Source of the DNA: Sphaerospermopsis torques-reginae ITEP-024
Lineage (GTDB): Bacteria; Cyanobacteriota; Cyanobacteriia; Cyanobacteriales; Nostocaceae
Reading direction: 5' to 3'
DNA length: 64,000 nucleotides
Assembly: GCF_019598945.1 (NCBI RefSeq)
Contig: NZ_CP080598.1
Location: 2,046,001-2,110,000 of the forward strand
A model generated the notes under the pieces. It saw only the letters and a program-made list of their open reading frames with translations. It had not been told where the DNA came from and searched no databases. Position numbers and translations under genes: made by a program. Shown here piece by piece: positions 8,927 through 17,463 of this stretch (position 1 is the stretch's first letter; each line of letters starts with the position of its first letter).

Positions 8927-9964
8927 ATGTCTGACAACTTTAGTTGGAGTAAAAATATACTCTTTAATCGCCGTCAACTGCTGAAAATGAGTCTATTTGG
9001 CGGTGGTGTGATTGGTGCAACTGCAATTTTACAGACTATAAATGTAAAAAATAATGCCAGTGTTAAAGTTCCACCAATGGAAATGGAAGCATCCAATAAT
9101 GCTGCTAACAGTGCTACTCAACCCATGCAGGTGCTGAGAAATTTTGATTATGGAACTCTGAAGCAGGAAAATGGACGAAATATTCGAGAATTTGAGTTAA
9201 TAGCAGGTAATTCCACAATTCAGCTAAATAATGCGGTATCTTACAATATTTGGGATTTAAATGGGCGTATTCCTGGACCGACGTTAAGAGCAAAAGCGGG
9301 TGAACGGATAAGAGTATTATTTCTCAATAAGGCTGGACATTCCCATTCTCTGCATTTTCATGGAGTGCATCCCGCAGAAATGGATGGTGTAAAACCTGTA
9401 AGTAATGGTAAAGCAACTATCTATGAATTTGATGCAGAACCCTATGGAGTGCATTTATATCACTGTCATATTGCACCTGTAACCCGTCACATTGCTAAGG
9501 GTTTATATGGAATGTTTATTATTGATCCGCCTCAACTCCGTCATGCTGCGGACGAGATAGTTTTAATTATGTCTGGATATGACATAAATGATGATAACAA
9601 AAATGAGTATTACGCATTTAATGGTTTGCCTCATCATTATATGCACCATCCTATTCAAATTTATCAAAATCAATTAATTAGAGCTTATGTTTTGAATATT
9701 ATTGAGTTTGATCCTGCTGTCACCTTCCATTTACACGCTAACTTTTTTGATGTTTATCGTTCAGGGATGACGATGACTCCCAGTGAAAAGACGGATGTTT
9801 TAACAATGGGTGTAGCAGAAAGACACATTTTAGAATTTGCGTTTCGTTATCCGGGTAAGTATATGTTTCATCCTCATCAAGATGCGATCGCTGAAAATGG
9901 ATGTATGGGACAGTTTGAAGTTATAGCGGAGCAAGACGCTAAAACTCCTGTAAACCATAGCTAA
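8927..9964 (+). CDS. Tat-exported two-domain multicopper oxidase
   Basis: This is a periplasmic or lumenal copper oxidase of 345 residues. NRRQLLKMSLFGGG (about 14-27) is a twin-arginine signal, so the enzyme is probably exported folded. Cupredoxin domain 1 carries HSHSLHFHGVH (138-148) and a type-1 copper site, HCH (179-181) with H188 and M196. Domain 2 carries FHLHANFF (267-274) and HPHQ (315-318) with C326-M327. The ATG at 8927 is chosen because the upstream TTG extension translates pyrimidine-rich spacer. Given the FTR1 permease and ferritin-like gene downstream, ferroxidase activity is the best guess; copper tolerance or nitrite reductase-like chemistry are alternatives. Confidence 0.85.
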   Translation: MSDNFSWSKNILFNRRQLLKMSLFGGGVIGATAILQTINVKNNASVKVPPMEMEASNNAANSATQPMQVLRNFDYGTLKQENGRNIREFELIAGNSTIQLNNAVSYNIWDLNGRIPGPTLRAKAGERIRVLFLNKAGHSHSLHFHGVHPAEMDGVKPVSNGKATIYEFDAEPYGVHLYHCHIAPVTRHIAKGLYGMFIIDPPQLRHAADEIVLIMSGYDINDDNKNEYYAFNGLPHHYMHHPIQIYQNQLIRAYVLNIIEFDPAVTFHLHANFFDVYRSGMTMTPSEKTDVLTMGVAERHILEFAFRYPGKYMFHPHQDAIAENGCMGQFEVIAEQDAKTPVNHS

Positions 9965-10098
9965 CCTGAGTTTTGAGTTACGTTACTACCGATATTATTT
10001 TTTAGTTTTTGATAATATCTTGCATTTGTTAGAAAAATAAAAACGTATTTATTTATACAAACTTATTTCGGGTGTTAATCTACAGGGAAAACGTAAAG

Positions 10099-10572
10099 AT
10101 GGAAGAACATTTAAGCAATTTAAGCAATTTACTCAATTTACCAGGAGTAGCAGTACAAAGCTGTCATTGTGTTGAAAATTCAGTTTATTTTAATCTGAAT
10201 ATTTTTGCTATAGGTATTAACTGTCAACATTGTTGGCAATACACAGAAGAATTACATCAGGTTCGACCAATTATAGTTAGAGATTTACCAGCTTTTGGTA
10301 AACAAGTCTATTTAAATTTGCCCCGTCGTCAATTTTATTGTCGATATTGTCAACGTTATATCACAGAGCAATTGGAATTTATCAATTGGCGCAGGAAGTA
10401 CACAAAAAGATATGAACAAAGTGTTTACTACCAAGTTAATACTTCTAGCGTTGAGCAAGTGAGTAAACAAGAAAATCTTGGCATTGATCAAGTTAGAAAT
10501 ATCATTAATAATTTTACACATAGACGAGAGTGCAAACAACAACTGTGTGTGACTCGTCTTGAATATCACTAG
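10099..10572 (+). pseudogene. truncated ISL3-family transposase (N-terminal zinc-finger part)
   Basis: About 157 residues from the ATG at 10099 (an in-frame GTG at 10072 is possible). The sequence has CQHCWQYTEELHQVRPIIVRDLP and RRQFYCRYCQRYITEQL, the CxxC/CxxC zinc ribbon that opens ISL3-type transposases, followed by a helix-turn-helix-like stretch. Full ISL3 transposases are about 400 residues, and the DDE catalytic domain is absent. It is therefore an IS relic, or less likely a domesticated DNA-binding protein, sitting between the oxidase and the membrane-protein genes. No terminal repeats were identified. Confidence 0.65.
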
Positions 10573-11037
10573 AGGATTGTTAAGGTATATTGCTAATCAT
10601 ATCTAAAATGTTAGATATGATTAATTCGATTTATAAAACAACAAAAACTTTTGATTGATTAAATATAAAAAAATATTATCACCATTATCTTTTCAGATAA
10701 AAACTTTATCTTTACTTTGTATTTACTTTTTATTCAAAAAAATATATTCTCTGTATTTAACAGGTAAAACAATGATTATAGTTTCAAAATTTATCTGTAT
10801 TCCCAGGCAAGATTATCCGGCAACTTAAACGATGTTCAGCATCAAAAAATATTCATAAATTACCTTTATTTTTCCTAGTCTAACAGTTGCTAAATTCAAT
10901 AAAACGCAGCAATTTAAAATAGATCCTAGGTAATTTTTGCTGGACATCAATATAAATCGAGATTAGACTGATTTGAGAATTAGCAGCAATCAGCAAATTT
11001 TTCATGCTGATTAGTCAGTAAAAAAGGAGTATGAAGA
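10573..11037. other. AT-rich intergenic region with hairpin and possible metal-regulator half-sites
   Basis: No gene is seen. A perfect 13-bp stem with a four-base loop, TAATCATATCTAA/TTAGATATGATTA, lies at 10594-10623 just after the transposase relic. Two ATTATC hexamers spaced by three bases occur at 10675-10689. GATAAT/ATTATC hexamers are the units of Fur-type boxes, so this is a possible but unproven site. AAGGAG at 11024-11029 is the ribosome binding site for the next gene. Confidence 0.45.
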
Positions 11038-11658
11038 GTGTTAAATACAAGGATGAATTCAAGTGATAAAAAGTTTCCTAAACAGCTAGATATTGCTGAA
11101 ATAGCTATTTATGGACTTAGCATTTTATCAGCAGGGATGTTCCTATTTTTGCCATTTGTTAACCTTTTACATCCTAGTCCTTGGCAGCGTTGGATGGGAA
11201 CAATTCATGGTTTTGGATCTGTATTAGCAACAGTTGTGGCAGTGTACACAGGGCATTTAGCTTTTCCATTACTGCGCGGTTCTAGTAAAATTCTGCCGCA
11301 GATGCGTACCCTATCATTTTGGTCAAGTCTGCTTTGTTTTCTGGGTATCGCTACAGGCAATTTAGCTTATATGCGTTACCGAGCAGGCATAGAATTTGGT
11401 GGTGCAAGAGCTTGGTTAAAAGAAAACTCACCTTTAGTCCAATATGTGCTAATGGAATATCACGAATTTACAGTATTGTTTACCTTGCCATTAGCCGTAG
11501 CTTGTACCTGGATTTTATGGAAATACGGTGACTCAATTCTAGAAAAGGAAAATCGTCCAGTTCTCACAGCTACTTGTGTGGCTTTGATAGCAATGATGTT
11601 CTTTGCAATGGGCGGATTAGTTACTGGACTTGGTGTGGCTAAAATCCATGCTTTGTAA
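11038..11658 (+). CDS. multi-pass membrane protein with paired intramembrane histidines
   Basis: I do not recognise the family. The protein has 206 residues from a GTG at 11038, favoured by AAGGAG eight bases upstream; the ATG at 11053 is an alternative. Five hydrophobic segments lie at about 20-44, 55-80, 93-112, 133-162 and 175-200. Histidines sit in or at the edges of these helices (H45, H57, H73, H142, H204), a pattern compatible with b-type haem binding as in cytochrome b561-like proteins, but no named signature is present. It is first of three small membrane-protein genes with short gaps, so probably an operon, between the oxidase and the FTR1 group. Confidence 0.7.
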   Translation: MLNTRMNSSDKKFPKQLDIAEIAIYGLSILSAGMFLFLPFVNLLHPSPWQRWMGTIHGFGSVLATVVAVYTGHLAFPLLRGSSKILPQMRTLSFWSSLLCFLGIATGNLAYMRYRAGIEFGGARAWLKENSPLVQYVLMEYHEFTVLFTLPLAVACTWILWKYGDSILEKENRPVLTATCVALIAMMFFAMGGLVTGLGVAKIHAL

Positions 11659-11691
11659 TTAATTTGTAATTAAATATTTGAGGATAATTGC

Positions 11692-12168
11692 ATGAATAGA
11701 CAACCTAATTTTTCTGAATTTACTCATGAATCTGAACCTTTATATGGTCGATTTTGGAAAAAGTTAAAAGTATTTCCTCAATTCTTATCTCAAGGTTCAA
11801 AAAATCCCCCAACTGTTTCAGGTCCAGCAGCTGCTGCTTTAGTTAGTACCGGAATTGGCTGTTTCACAATGATGGTTACTCATCATATATCCGATACCCA
11901 TAAAAACATAGAAAAAATGGTTTGGGGGCTTGGTAGTTGGATACCAGGAAGCCATAGCCCTAGCAAACTTTGGGGTAACATTGGCAGTTATACAGGCAAA
12001 GAAACAATGTTACTCATAGGCTGGTTGGTGAGTTGGGCTATTCTTTCGGTTCTGTGGAAGAACAAAAAGATTAAATCCAGCACCATATTTTTTTGGATGT
12101 TTGCTTTAATTGTTGCTGCTACGGCTATGAGTTGGCATCCTTTATTCCCCTATTTACCTTTGGCCTAA
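11692..12168 (+). CDS. small membrane protein of unknown family
   Basis: This 158-residue protein has no recognised family. Hydrophobic segments lie at about 44-66, 104-122 and 131-147. The first ends in MMVTHHISDTH, with three histidines at the membrane border, and there is a WIPGSHSPSKLWGNIGSYTGKE loop and a C-terminal WHPLFPYLPLA. It starts 33 bases after the preceding membrane-protein gene on the same strand, so co-transcription is likely. The histidine cluster and the iron-handling neighbours suggest metal or haem contact, which is inference only. Confidence 0.65.
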   Translation: MNRQPNFSEFTHESEPLYGRFWKKLKVFPQFLSQGSKNPPTVSGPAAAALVSTGIGCFTMMVTHHISDTHKNIEKMVWGLGSWIPGSHSPSKLWGNIGSYTGKETMLLIGWLVSWAILSVLWKNKKIKSSTIFFWMFALIVAATAMSWHPLFPYLPLA

Positions 12169-12199
12169 TCAGTTATTAAATCAAATCAGGAGTTAAGTT

Positions 12200-12412
12200 A
12201 TGCAGACACAAATCAAAACCACTGTCGGTCAAGAAAGAATTTCCAGTCAAGCTTTGCACAAATATGTCTTTGTTTTGCTGGGAATATTTACTCTGATTGC
12301 TGCTACTTATCCGACTGCAATGATGCGCGTCAGTCAGATGGAAAAGTTCAAAGGTTTTCATGTTAAATCTTTACCGATTGAAGGGAAATCTTACTCAGAG
12401 TCTGTAAAGTAA
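12200..12412 (+). CDS. small single-span membrane protein
   Basis: The 70-residue product has one hydrophobic helix (about 22-41, YVFVLLGIFTLIAATYPTA) and a short basic C-terminal tail with GFHVKSLPIEGK. AGGAG occurs about ten bases upstream of the ATG. It follows the 158-residue membrane gene by 31 bases and completes a three-gene run. No family was recognised. A role as a small accessory subunit of the two larger membrane proteins is plausible from context only. Confidence 0.6.
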   Translation: MQTQIKTTVGQERISSQALHKYVFVLLGIFTLIAATYPTAMMRVSQMEKFKGFHVKSLPIEGKSYSESVK

Positions 12413-12730
12413 AGACCCCATGCCGCTTTGATATGAATAGCTGCAATGGAGTCTAATTAGTTTTTCTTGTTTTCTTGTTTTTGGTTTCTCATTTCCAGAT
12501 GCTTACCTGGGAATGAGTACCTCATTGCATTATAAGTTTTCATGTTTGGGATTTACGCAATTTAGTTTAAAAAAAGATTAAATTATACCCAATACTAACC
12601 AAAATAGTTGATAAATACTTGCAGTTATGCTAAACAGATATAATTTTCTAATAAAAATACTTGTCAAGTTTATAAATTTTTGACTGTACAGCCAAAAAAC
12701 TTTTAGCCAATTACCTATCCCGGAGTAAAA
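12413..12730. other. intergenic region, no gene seen
   Basis: AT-rich DNA between the small membrane-protein genes and the lipoprotein gene. A weak inverted pair around TTACCTGGGAATGAG (near 12507) resembles the ends of repeats found near 44.4 and 45.1 kb. No convincing promoter or terminator. Confidence 0.4.
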
Positions 12731-13750
12731 ATGATTAAATCACATTACATATTATTATCAATAGCGGCTTGTGTGATCGTTACCCTTGGTTCTTGTGCAG
12801 GGAATACCCCCACCGCAGAAACTTCTTCAACCCCAGCAGTTACACAAGCAAGCGCCCACAGTAGTCATAGTGGGAAAGCCAAAATTAATATTAATGATGC
12901 TATTTTGTCCGAGTTAGACAAATTTGAAGCTCAACTCGGTGTACCCGCTTTATCTAATAAAATACAAGCCAGTCGTCCTTACAGTTCTCCAGAAGATTTA
13001 GTCACCAAAAAAGTAATTACTCAAGAACAGTTTGAGCAAATTAAAAACATGGTGACAGTTGAAGAAGTTGTACTCACAGGAGAAGCAAAAGATGTGGACT
13101 ACATGACAAAATTGGCATTAATGAAAGGACATCTTTTAGTAGCACAAGAATTGTTAGCACAAAATCAACCCAAACAAGCCGAACCCCATATAGGACATCC
13201 AGTTGAGGAAATTTATGTTGATGTAGAAGAACAACTTAATGAACGCAAAGTTAAAGAATTTAAAACTAATTTAGTCAGTTTGACTAACTTGGTAAAATCT
13301 AATCCTCAAGATGCTAAAATCAAAGATAATTTTACCAATTCTATGGCATCTGTGGATAGTGCGATCGCCGCCTTACCAAGTGAAGAACGCTCAAAACCAG
13401 AATTTGTATTAAAAGTAATTAATGGCTTATTAGACGCAGCTAACGCCGAATATGGCGCAGCAGTCGCAAAAGGTAAAATTACCGCACCAATAGAATATCA
13501 AGACTCTCGTGGTTTTGTTGTCTATTCCCATGAACTATATCAAGGAATTTCTGGACAAATGGCTCAAGCAAACCCAGAAGCACACAAAGCCATAGATACA
13601 GCTTTAACAGAACTATTAAAAGTTTGGCCTGCTGTTATTCCACCCGCACAAGCAGTCAAAACCCCTGAAGATGTTACCAAAATGGTAAAAACCATAGAGG
13701 AAAACACCCAAAAAGTGCTATCTCAAACTAACAACAAAGCACAAAGTTAG
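12731..13750 (+). CDS. lipoprotein with helix-hairpin-helix-like segment and helical C-terminal domain
   Basis: This is a 339-residue exported lipoprotein: a hydrophobic signal ends in the lipobox LGSC (Cys22), followed by a low-complexity Ser/Thr/Ala/His linker. Residues about 55-110 (KININDAILSELDKFEAQLG...VITQEQFEQIKNMV) resemble a ComEA/helix-hairpin-helix-like unit. The rest is helical, with regularly spaced His and Glu (KGHLLVAQELL, HIGHPVEEIYVDVEEQL, SHELYQGISGQM), reminiscent of the extracytoplasmic helical domains that accompany FTR1-type iron permeases (EfeO-like). That likeness and its place upstream of ferritin and FTR1 genes suggest periplasmic iron or copper capture for the permease. 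The exact family is uncertain. Confidence 0.7.
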   Translation: MIKSHYILLSIAACVIVTLGSCAGNTPTAETSSTPAVTQASAHSSHSGKAKININDAILSELDKFEAQLGVPALSNKIQASRPYSSPEDLVTKKVITQEQFEQIKNMVTVEEVVLTGEAKDVDYMTKLALMKGHLLVAQELLAQNQPKQAEPHIGHPVEEIYVDVEEQLNERKVKEFKTNLVSLTNLVKSNPQDAKIKDNFTNSMASVDSAIAALPSEERSKPEFVLKVINGLLDAANAEYGAAVAKGKITAPIEYQDSRGFVVYSHELYQGISGQMAQANPEAHKAIDTALTELLKVWPAVIPPAQAVKTPEDVTKMVKTIEENTQKVLSQTNNKAQS

Positions 13751-13919
13751 TATTTGCACACCATTGGATCTAAACAAAAAACAGCTTAAAATAAGTGAAA
13801 ATAGAGGAAACAGTGAACAGTGAAACACTAAAAAATTATCTACATTGAACAAAGATAAAAAGTGTATAATTTCTCACTAAAATCCTCACCAAATTTAATT
13901 TTGCTCATCTTAACAACTG

Positions 13920-14354
13920 ATGCGAGAACTAGACAACCAAAAAACCATTGACATCCTCAACGCCATTATGGAATTTGAACTAGCTGGGGTAGTTCGCTAC
14001 ACCCATTATTCCTTGATGGTAACAGGACCAAACCGCTTACCTATTGTCGCTTTTTTCAAAGCCCAAGCTAGTGAATCATTACTTCATGCCCAACAAGTAG
14101 GAGAAATTCTCACCGGTTTAGATGGACATCCTACCTTGAGAATTGCCCAAATGGAAGAAACTTTCAAACATACAGTCAAAGACATTTTGGAAGAAAGTTT
14201 ATCCCATGAAAAGAAAGCATTGGATATGTACAAAACTCTGCTAGAAACTGTTGAAGATGCTAGTATTTATCTGGAAGAATTTGCCCGTGGCATGATCGGA
14301 CAAGAAGAGTTACATAATTTAGAACTCAAGAAAATGTTACGCGATTTCAGCTAA
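13920..14354 (+). CDS. ferritin-like (bacterioferritin-type) protein
   Basis: The 144 residues predict a four-helix bundle. Likely di-iron ligands are E20 in MEFELAGVVRYTHY, E52 and H56 in SESLLHAQQ, E92 or E97 in EESLSHEKKA, and E130/H132 in GQEELHNLE, the E...ExxH spacing of bacterioferritins. It is a little shorter than typical Bfr (about 155). It could store or oxidise ferrous iron in the cytoplasm. It lies between the lipoprotein and the FTR1 permease on the same strand, so import and storage are genetically linked here. Haem-ligand methionine use cannot be judged. Confidence 0.85.
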   Translation: MRELDNQKTIDILNAIMEFELAGVVRYTHYSLMVTGPNRLPIVAFFKAQASESLLHAQQVGEILTGLDGHPTLRIAQMEETFKHTVKDILEESLSHEKKALDMYKTLLETVEDASIYLEEFARGMIGQEELHNLELKKMLRDFS

Positions 14355-14517
14355 TATTTCGAGTAGTCAGGAGTCAGGAGTCAGCTTTTTAGTTTCTTTT
14401 CTTTCGTTCGTTTCTATACTTATGTGTAGAGACGAGCAAAGAAAAAAGAAATTTGATAGTTCTCAATTTTTTACACAATCAAAAATAGTGATCAAGCGTT
14501 CATAACCACTAATAACA

Positions 14518-15465
14518 ATGAATTTTAGTATTGCATTACCTACTTTTGTTATTACTCTCCGAGAAGGTGTAGAAGCTGCCCTAGTTGTAGGAATTGTCCT
14601 CGCTTTATTGAAAAAAGCCAAACAATCTCATCTCAACTCTTGGGTATATGCAGGTGTTGGAGTTGGTATTATTGTTAGTGCTTTAATCGGTGTTTTATTC
14701 ACTGGTGTAATTAAATTTTTAGGTTCTATTAATCCTCAATACACCTCAGTAGTTGAACCAACTTTAGAAGGTGTATTTAGCATTTTAGCAATAATCATGC
14801 TTAGTTGGATGCTGATCTGGATGACAAAACAAGCCAGATTTATGAAATCTCAAGTTGAAGGTGCAGTTAACGAAGCATTAACACAAAATAACAATGCTGG
14901 ATGGGGAGTTTTTAGTTTAATTTTAGTAGCTGTAGTGCGGGAAGGTTTTGAAACAGTTCTCTTTGTAGCTGCCAATTTTCAACAAGGTTTATTACCGACT
15001 TTAGGCGCACTTGGTGGTTTAGCAACAGCAGCAGGAATTGGGGTTTTATTATTTAAATGGGGTGTGAAAATTAATATTCGCCAATTTTTTCAAGTTATGG
15101 GCGTTTTATTAGTTTTAATTGTCGCTGGTTTAGTAATTTCGGCTTTAAAACATTTTGATGATGCGATCGCTAGTTTAGCACTCAGCAACCGCGCCTCAGA
15201 AAATCTTTGTTTTTACTATGAACACTTTACTAAAATTCACTCTTGTATTTTAGGTCCAATGGTTTGGAATACTGCTCACATTTTACCTGATAGCAAGTTT
15301 CCTGGTATTATTCTCAAATCCTTATTTGGCTACAGAGATAAACTTTATATAATGCAAGCAATAGGATATTTAGTGTTTTTAATTAGTATTGGTGGCTTGT
15401 ATTTTCGCAGTATCATGGGTGGAAATAATCAAAAACAAAAAAATATTCCTGTCGCTGAAAAATAG
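14518..15465 (+). CDS. FTR1-family high-affinity iron permease
   Basis: This is a membrane permease of 315 residues in the FTR1/EfeU family. The diagnostic duplicated REGxE motifs are both present: REGVE (15-19) and REGFE (142-146), each on a membrane helix. About seven hydrophobic segments are visible. In yeast, Ftr1 takes iron oxidised by the multicopper oxidase Fet3; a multicopper oxidase gene 5 kb upstream in the same cluster makes the same pairing likely here, though this is inference. The C-terminus ends in a short Lys/Gln-rich tail. A strong hairpin follows the stop. Confidence 0.93.
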   Translation: MNFSIALPTFVITLREGVEAALVVGIVLALLKKAKQSHLNSWVYAGVGVGIIVSALIGVLFTGVIKFLGSINPQYTSVVEPTLEGVFSILAIIMLSWMLIWMTKQARFMKSQVEGAVNEALTQNNNAGWGVFSLILVAVVREGFETVLFVAANFQQGLLPTLGALGGLATAAGIGVLLFKWGVKINIRQFFQVMGVLLVLIVAGLVISALKHFDDAIASLALSNRASENLCFYYEHFTKIHSCILGPMVWNTAHILPDSKFPGIILKSLFGYRDKLYIMQAIGYLVFLISIGGLYFRSIMGGNNQKQKNIPVAEK

Positions 15466-15480
15466 CATTTTATATAAACC

Positions 15481-15515
15481 TAGATCCGCGACTTCTTTAA
15501 GAAGTCGGGTATCTA
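15481..15515 (+). terminator. hairpin downstream of the FTR1 permease
   Basis: The inverted repeat CGACTTC-TTTAA-GAAGTCG is extended outward by TAGAT/ATCTA pairs, 16 bases after the FTR1 stop. The T-run behind it is weak (ATCTATTTC), so termination is likely but not certain. Confidence 0.55.
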
Positions 15516-15535
15516 TTTCATAAACAAATAAGATG

Positions 15536-15632
15536 TTACGCAGCTAAACTGTATAATCTCAATATTCTTAGCTCTTGTGGAACAGGCATCCTGCCTGTTA
15601 ACCTTATACAAGTTAAATACACAACAGCTTAT
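15536..15632. repeat. dispersed intergenic repeat (copy 1)
   Basis: The segment from GCAGCTAAACTGTATAATC to CACAACAGCTT matches, with substitutions, the interior of the MITE-like element near 23.48-23.69 kb. Shared core: CTCTTGTGG-ACAGGCATC-TGCCTGTT, which itself contains the small palindrome ACAGGCA/TGCCTGT. Confidence 0.6.
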
Positions 15633-15659
15633 TCTGAATCCTGACTTCTTAAATACAAC

Positions 15660-16580
15660 TCAAAAGATTTTCTTTAATTCCTGAGCAGATTTTTCAATTG
15701 CAGCTATACTACCAGGATTAACCATTCCGTAATAATCAAAAACATAAACTTGATTATTTTGAGTAGCTTTTAATTTCTGCCAAAACGGCTCTTTTTTCAA
15801 AGAATCTAACAAAGTCGTTTCAGCATTAACTACTATTAAAACATCAGGATTTGCTTCTAAAACCTTTTCTGCTGAAAGGGTGACATAACCACCAATGGGT
15901 CCATTACCTTGTAATTCTGCGGCGACATTTTTCGCTCCAAACCGAGAAACTATATCACCCGCCCAACTGTTTTTATTTGGTGCTAAAATTGGTTGACGAC
16001 TTACTAAAACCAACGTCGAAAGATTCTGATTTTTTTGATTTTTCTTTTCAGGTAAAAAAGTTTCATATCTATTTAATAAAAGTTGGGGATCTGCACCTAT
16101 TTTTTCAGCAAGATTTTTAGTTAAGTCTTCCAAAGATTCCCAACTATAGACTTTTGTGGATAAAGTTTTTATTCCTAGTTGTTGCAGTTTTTGTAATGGT
16201 ACATCAGAAAAACCTGCTACACCAATTACTAAATCTGGTTTTAATGCTACAATCTTTTCTAGATTTGGTGCATTTTGTCCTTGACTAACTTGAGGAATAT
16301 CTTTAAATCGAGGATCATCTTGTAATAACTTACTACCAACAACACCCACCAATTTTGTTTTATCTAGTTCAGCAATAATATCAGCAGAGAGCGAAGAAAG
16401 CGCAACCACTCTTTTCACAGATGTGTTAGGTGATGTTTGTGCAATAGTAATATCTGGTGTAATTTCTGGTTTTACTGCTTGTATTTGGCTTGTTTCTGTA
16501 GCACAAGACAACAAAAACAAACTTAAAAAAATTGATACTAAAAATGATTTATGACGCATAATGTTGTTTTTATTTATCAT
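15660..16580 (-). CDS. metal-chelate ABC transporter substrate-binding lipoprotein (BtuF/FecB-like)
   Basis: A helical-backbone metal receptor of about 306 residues. The signal ends in LFLLSC (lipobox). It then has VKRVVALSSLSADIIAEL, LVGVVGSKLL, LEKIVALKPDLVIG, GIKTLSTKVYSWESLEDL and a C-terminal NPDVLIVV, the pattern of BtuF/FhuD-type receptors for cobalamin or ferric siderophores. The longest frame starts with TTG (16619); ATG at 16580 or 16559 is more likely, the latter giving the cleanest signal peptide. No permease or ATPase gene is adjacent, so it must use one encoded elsewhere. It converges on the FTR1 gene, which favours an iron role. Confidence 0.85.
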   Translation of the reverse strand: MINKNNIMRHKSFLVSIFLSLFLLSCATETSQIQAVKPEITPDITIAQTSPNTSVKRVVALSSLSADIIAELDKTKLVGVVGSKLLQDDPRFKDIPQVSQGQNAPNLEKIVALKPDLVIGVAGFSDVPLQKLQQLGIKTLSTKVYSWESLEDLTKNLAEKIGADPQLLLNRYETFLPEKKNQKNQNLSTLVLVSRQPILAPNKNSWAGDIVSRFGAKNVAAELQGNGPIGGYVTLSAEKVLEANPDVLIVVNAETTLLDSLKKEPFWQKLKATQNNQVYVFDYYGMVNPGSIAAIEKSAQELKKIF

Positions 16581-16659
16581 TTCTGATTTTTTGGGAATCG
16601 GCAATTTTATTTTTTCCAATTATAGCAACTTCTAGCAACAAACAAGGTTTTTACCTCTG

Positions 16660-17247
16660 TCACCTATTACCTGTAACCTCATCTAAATCTTCAGGAGTAT
16701 TGCAGTTAAACAACATATCCGATTTTGAAAAAGGTAAAATTTCTACAGGATGTAATTTGAGAAACTGTTGAAAAGATCGCCCCCCTTGATTGATAAAATC
16801 TAAAATTAGGGGTAAACAAGAACTACGATAAAAACCACAAAGTGGTTCCCAACCTTGGGTATTTTTTACCAAACAAGCAATATTTTCTCCTTTTATATTA
16901 TCTAATCTTTTCACCCACTCTTGCAACACTTCAACTTGCAAATTTGGTAAATCGCAAGCTAATAATAATACCCATTCTGTGTTTACTTTCTCTAAACCTT
17001 GTACAAAACCCACTAAAGGTCCTTGTGTGTTATGGGGGTTTTCTTGTATAAATTCACATCCTGGTAACTGTAAGTGTTGATATTTTTCTGGACAAGGTGT
17101 AACTATATATATAGTATCCGTACAACTTTTAGCGACATTGCCAACTTTTTGTAATAAGGGTATTCCCTGAATAGGAATCAAAGCTTTATCCTTTCCCATC
17201 CTGGAACTTTTACCACCTGCAAGAACTATGACGCTTAATGTAGTCAT
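16660..17247 (-). CDS. mobA: molybdenum cofactor guanylyltransferase MobA
   Basis: MobA links GMP to molybdopterin to make the guanine dinucleotide cofactor. The ATG at 17247 gives about 195 residues starting TTLSVIVLAGGKSSRMGKDKAL, the GTP-binding consensus LAGGxSxRMGxDK. Further motifs are GPLVGFVQGL, LLACDLPNL (metal-binding Asp) and FNCNTPEDL near the end. The TTG extension upstream (17304) reads through AT-rich spacer and is rejected. It lies 80 bases from the binding-protein gene on the same strand. The product would serve molybdoenzymes such as nitrate reductase, encoded elsewhere. Confidence 0.93.
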   Translation of the reverse strand: MTTLSVIVLAGGKSSRMGKDKALIPIQGIPLLQKVGNVAKSCTDTIYIVTPCPEKYQHLQLPGCEFIQENPHNTQGPLVGFVQGLEKVNTEWVLLLACDLPNLQVEVLQEWVKRLDNIKGENIACLVKNTQGWEPLCGFYRSSCLPLILDFINQGGRSFQQFLKLHPVEILPFSKSDMLFNCNTPEDLDEVTGNR

Positions 17248-17463
17248 GCAATTTAAAAAAGTTTCAATTTTTTTGTTTTTAATTAAATATACATTATCAC
17301 ACAATATGACAAAAAATTTGTTTTTTAAATCGTGTAAAAATTGTTGCAGAACCGTAAAACCCCAATGTTTATCTTATTAAGTATCAAAAAATTGCAATAT
17401 TTTGCGGATTATTACATCAGGCAATGTATTATTTATCATCAACCAAACAACAATATCATCATT

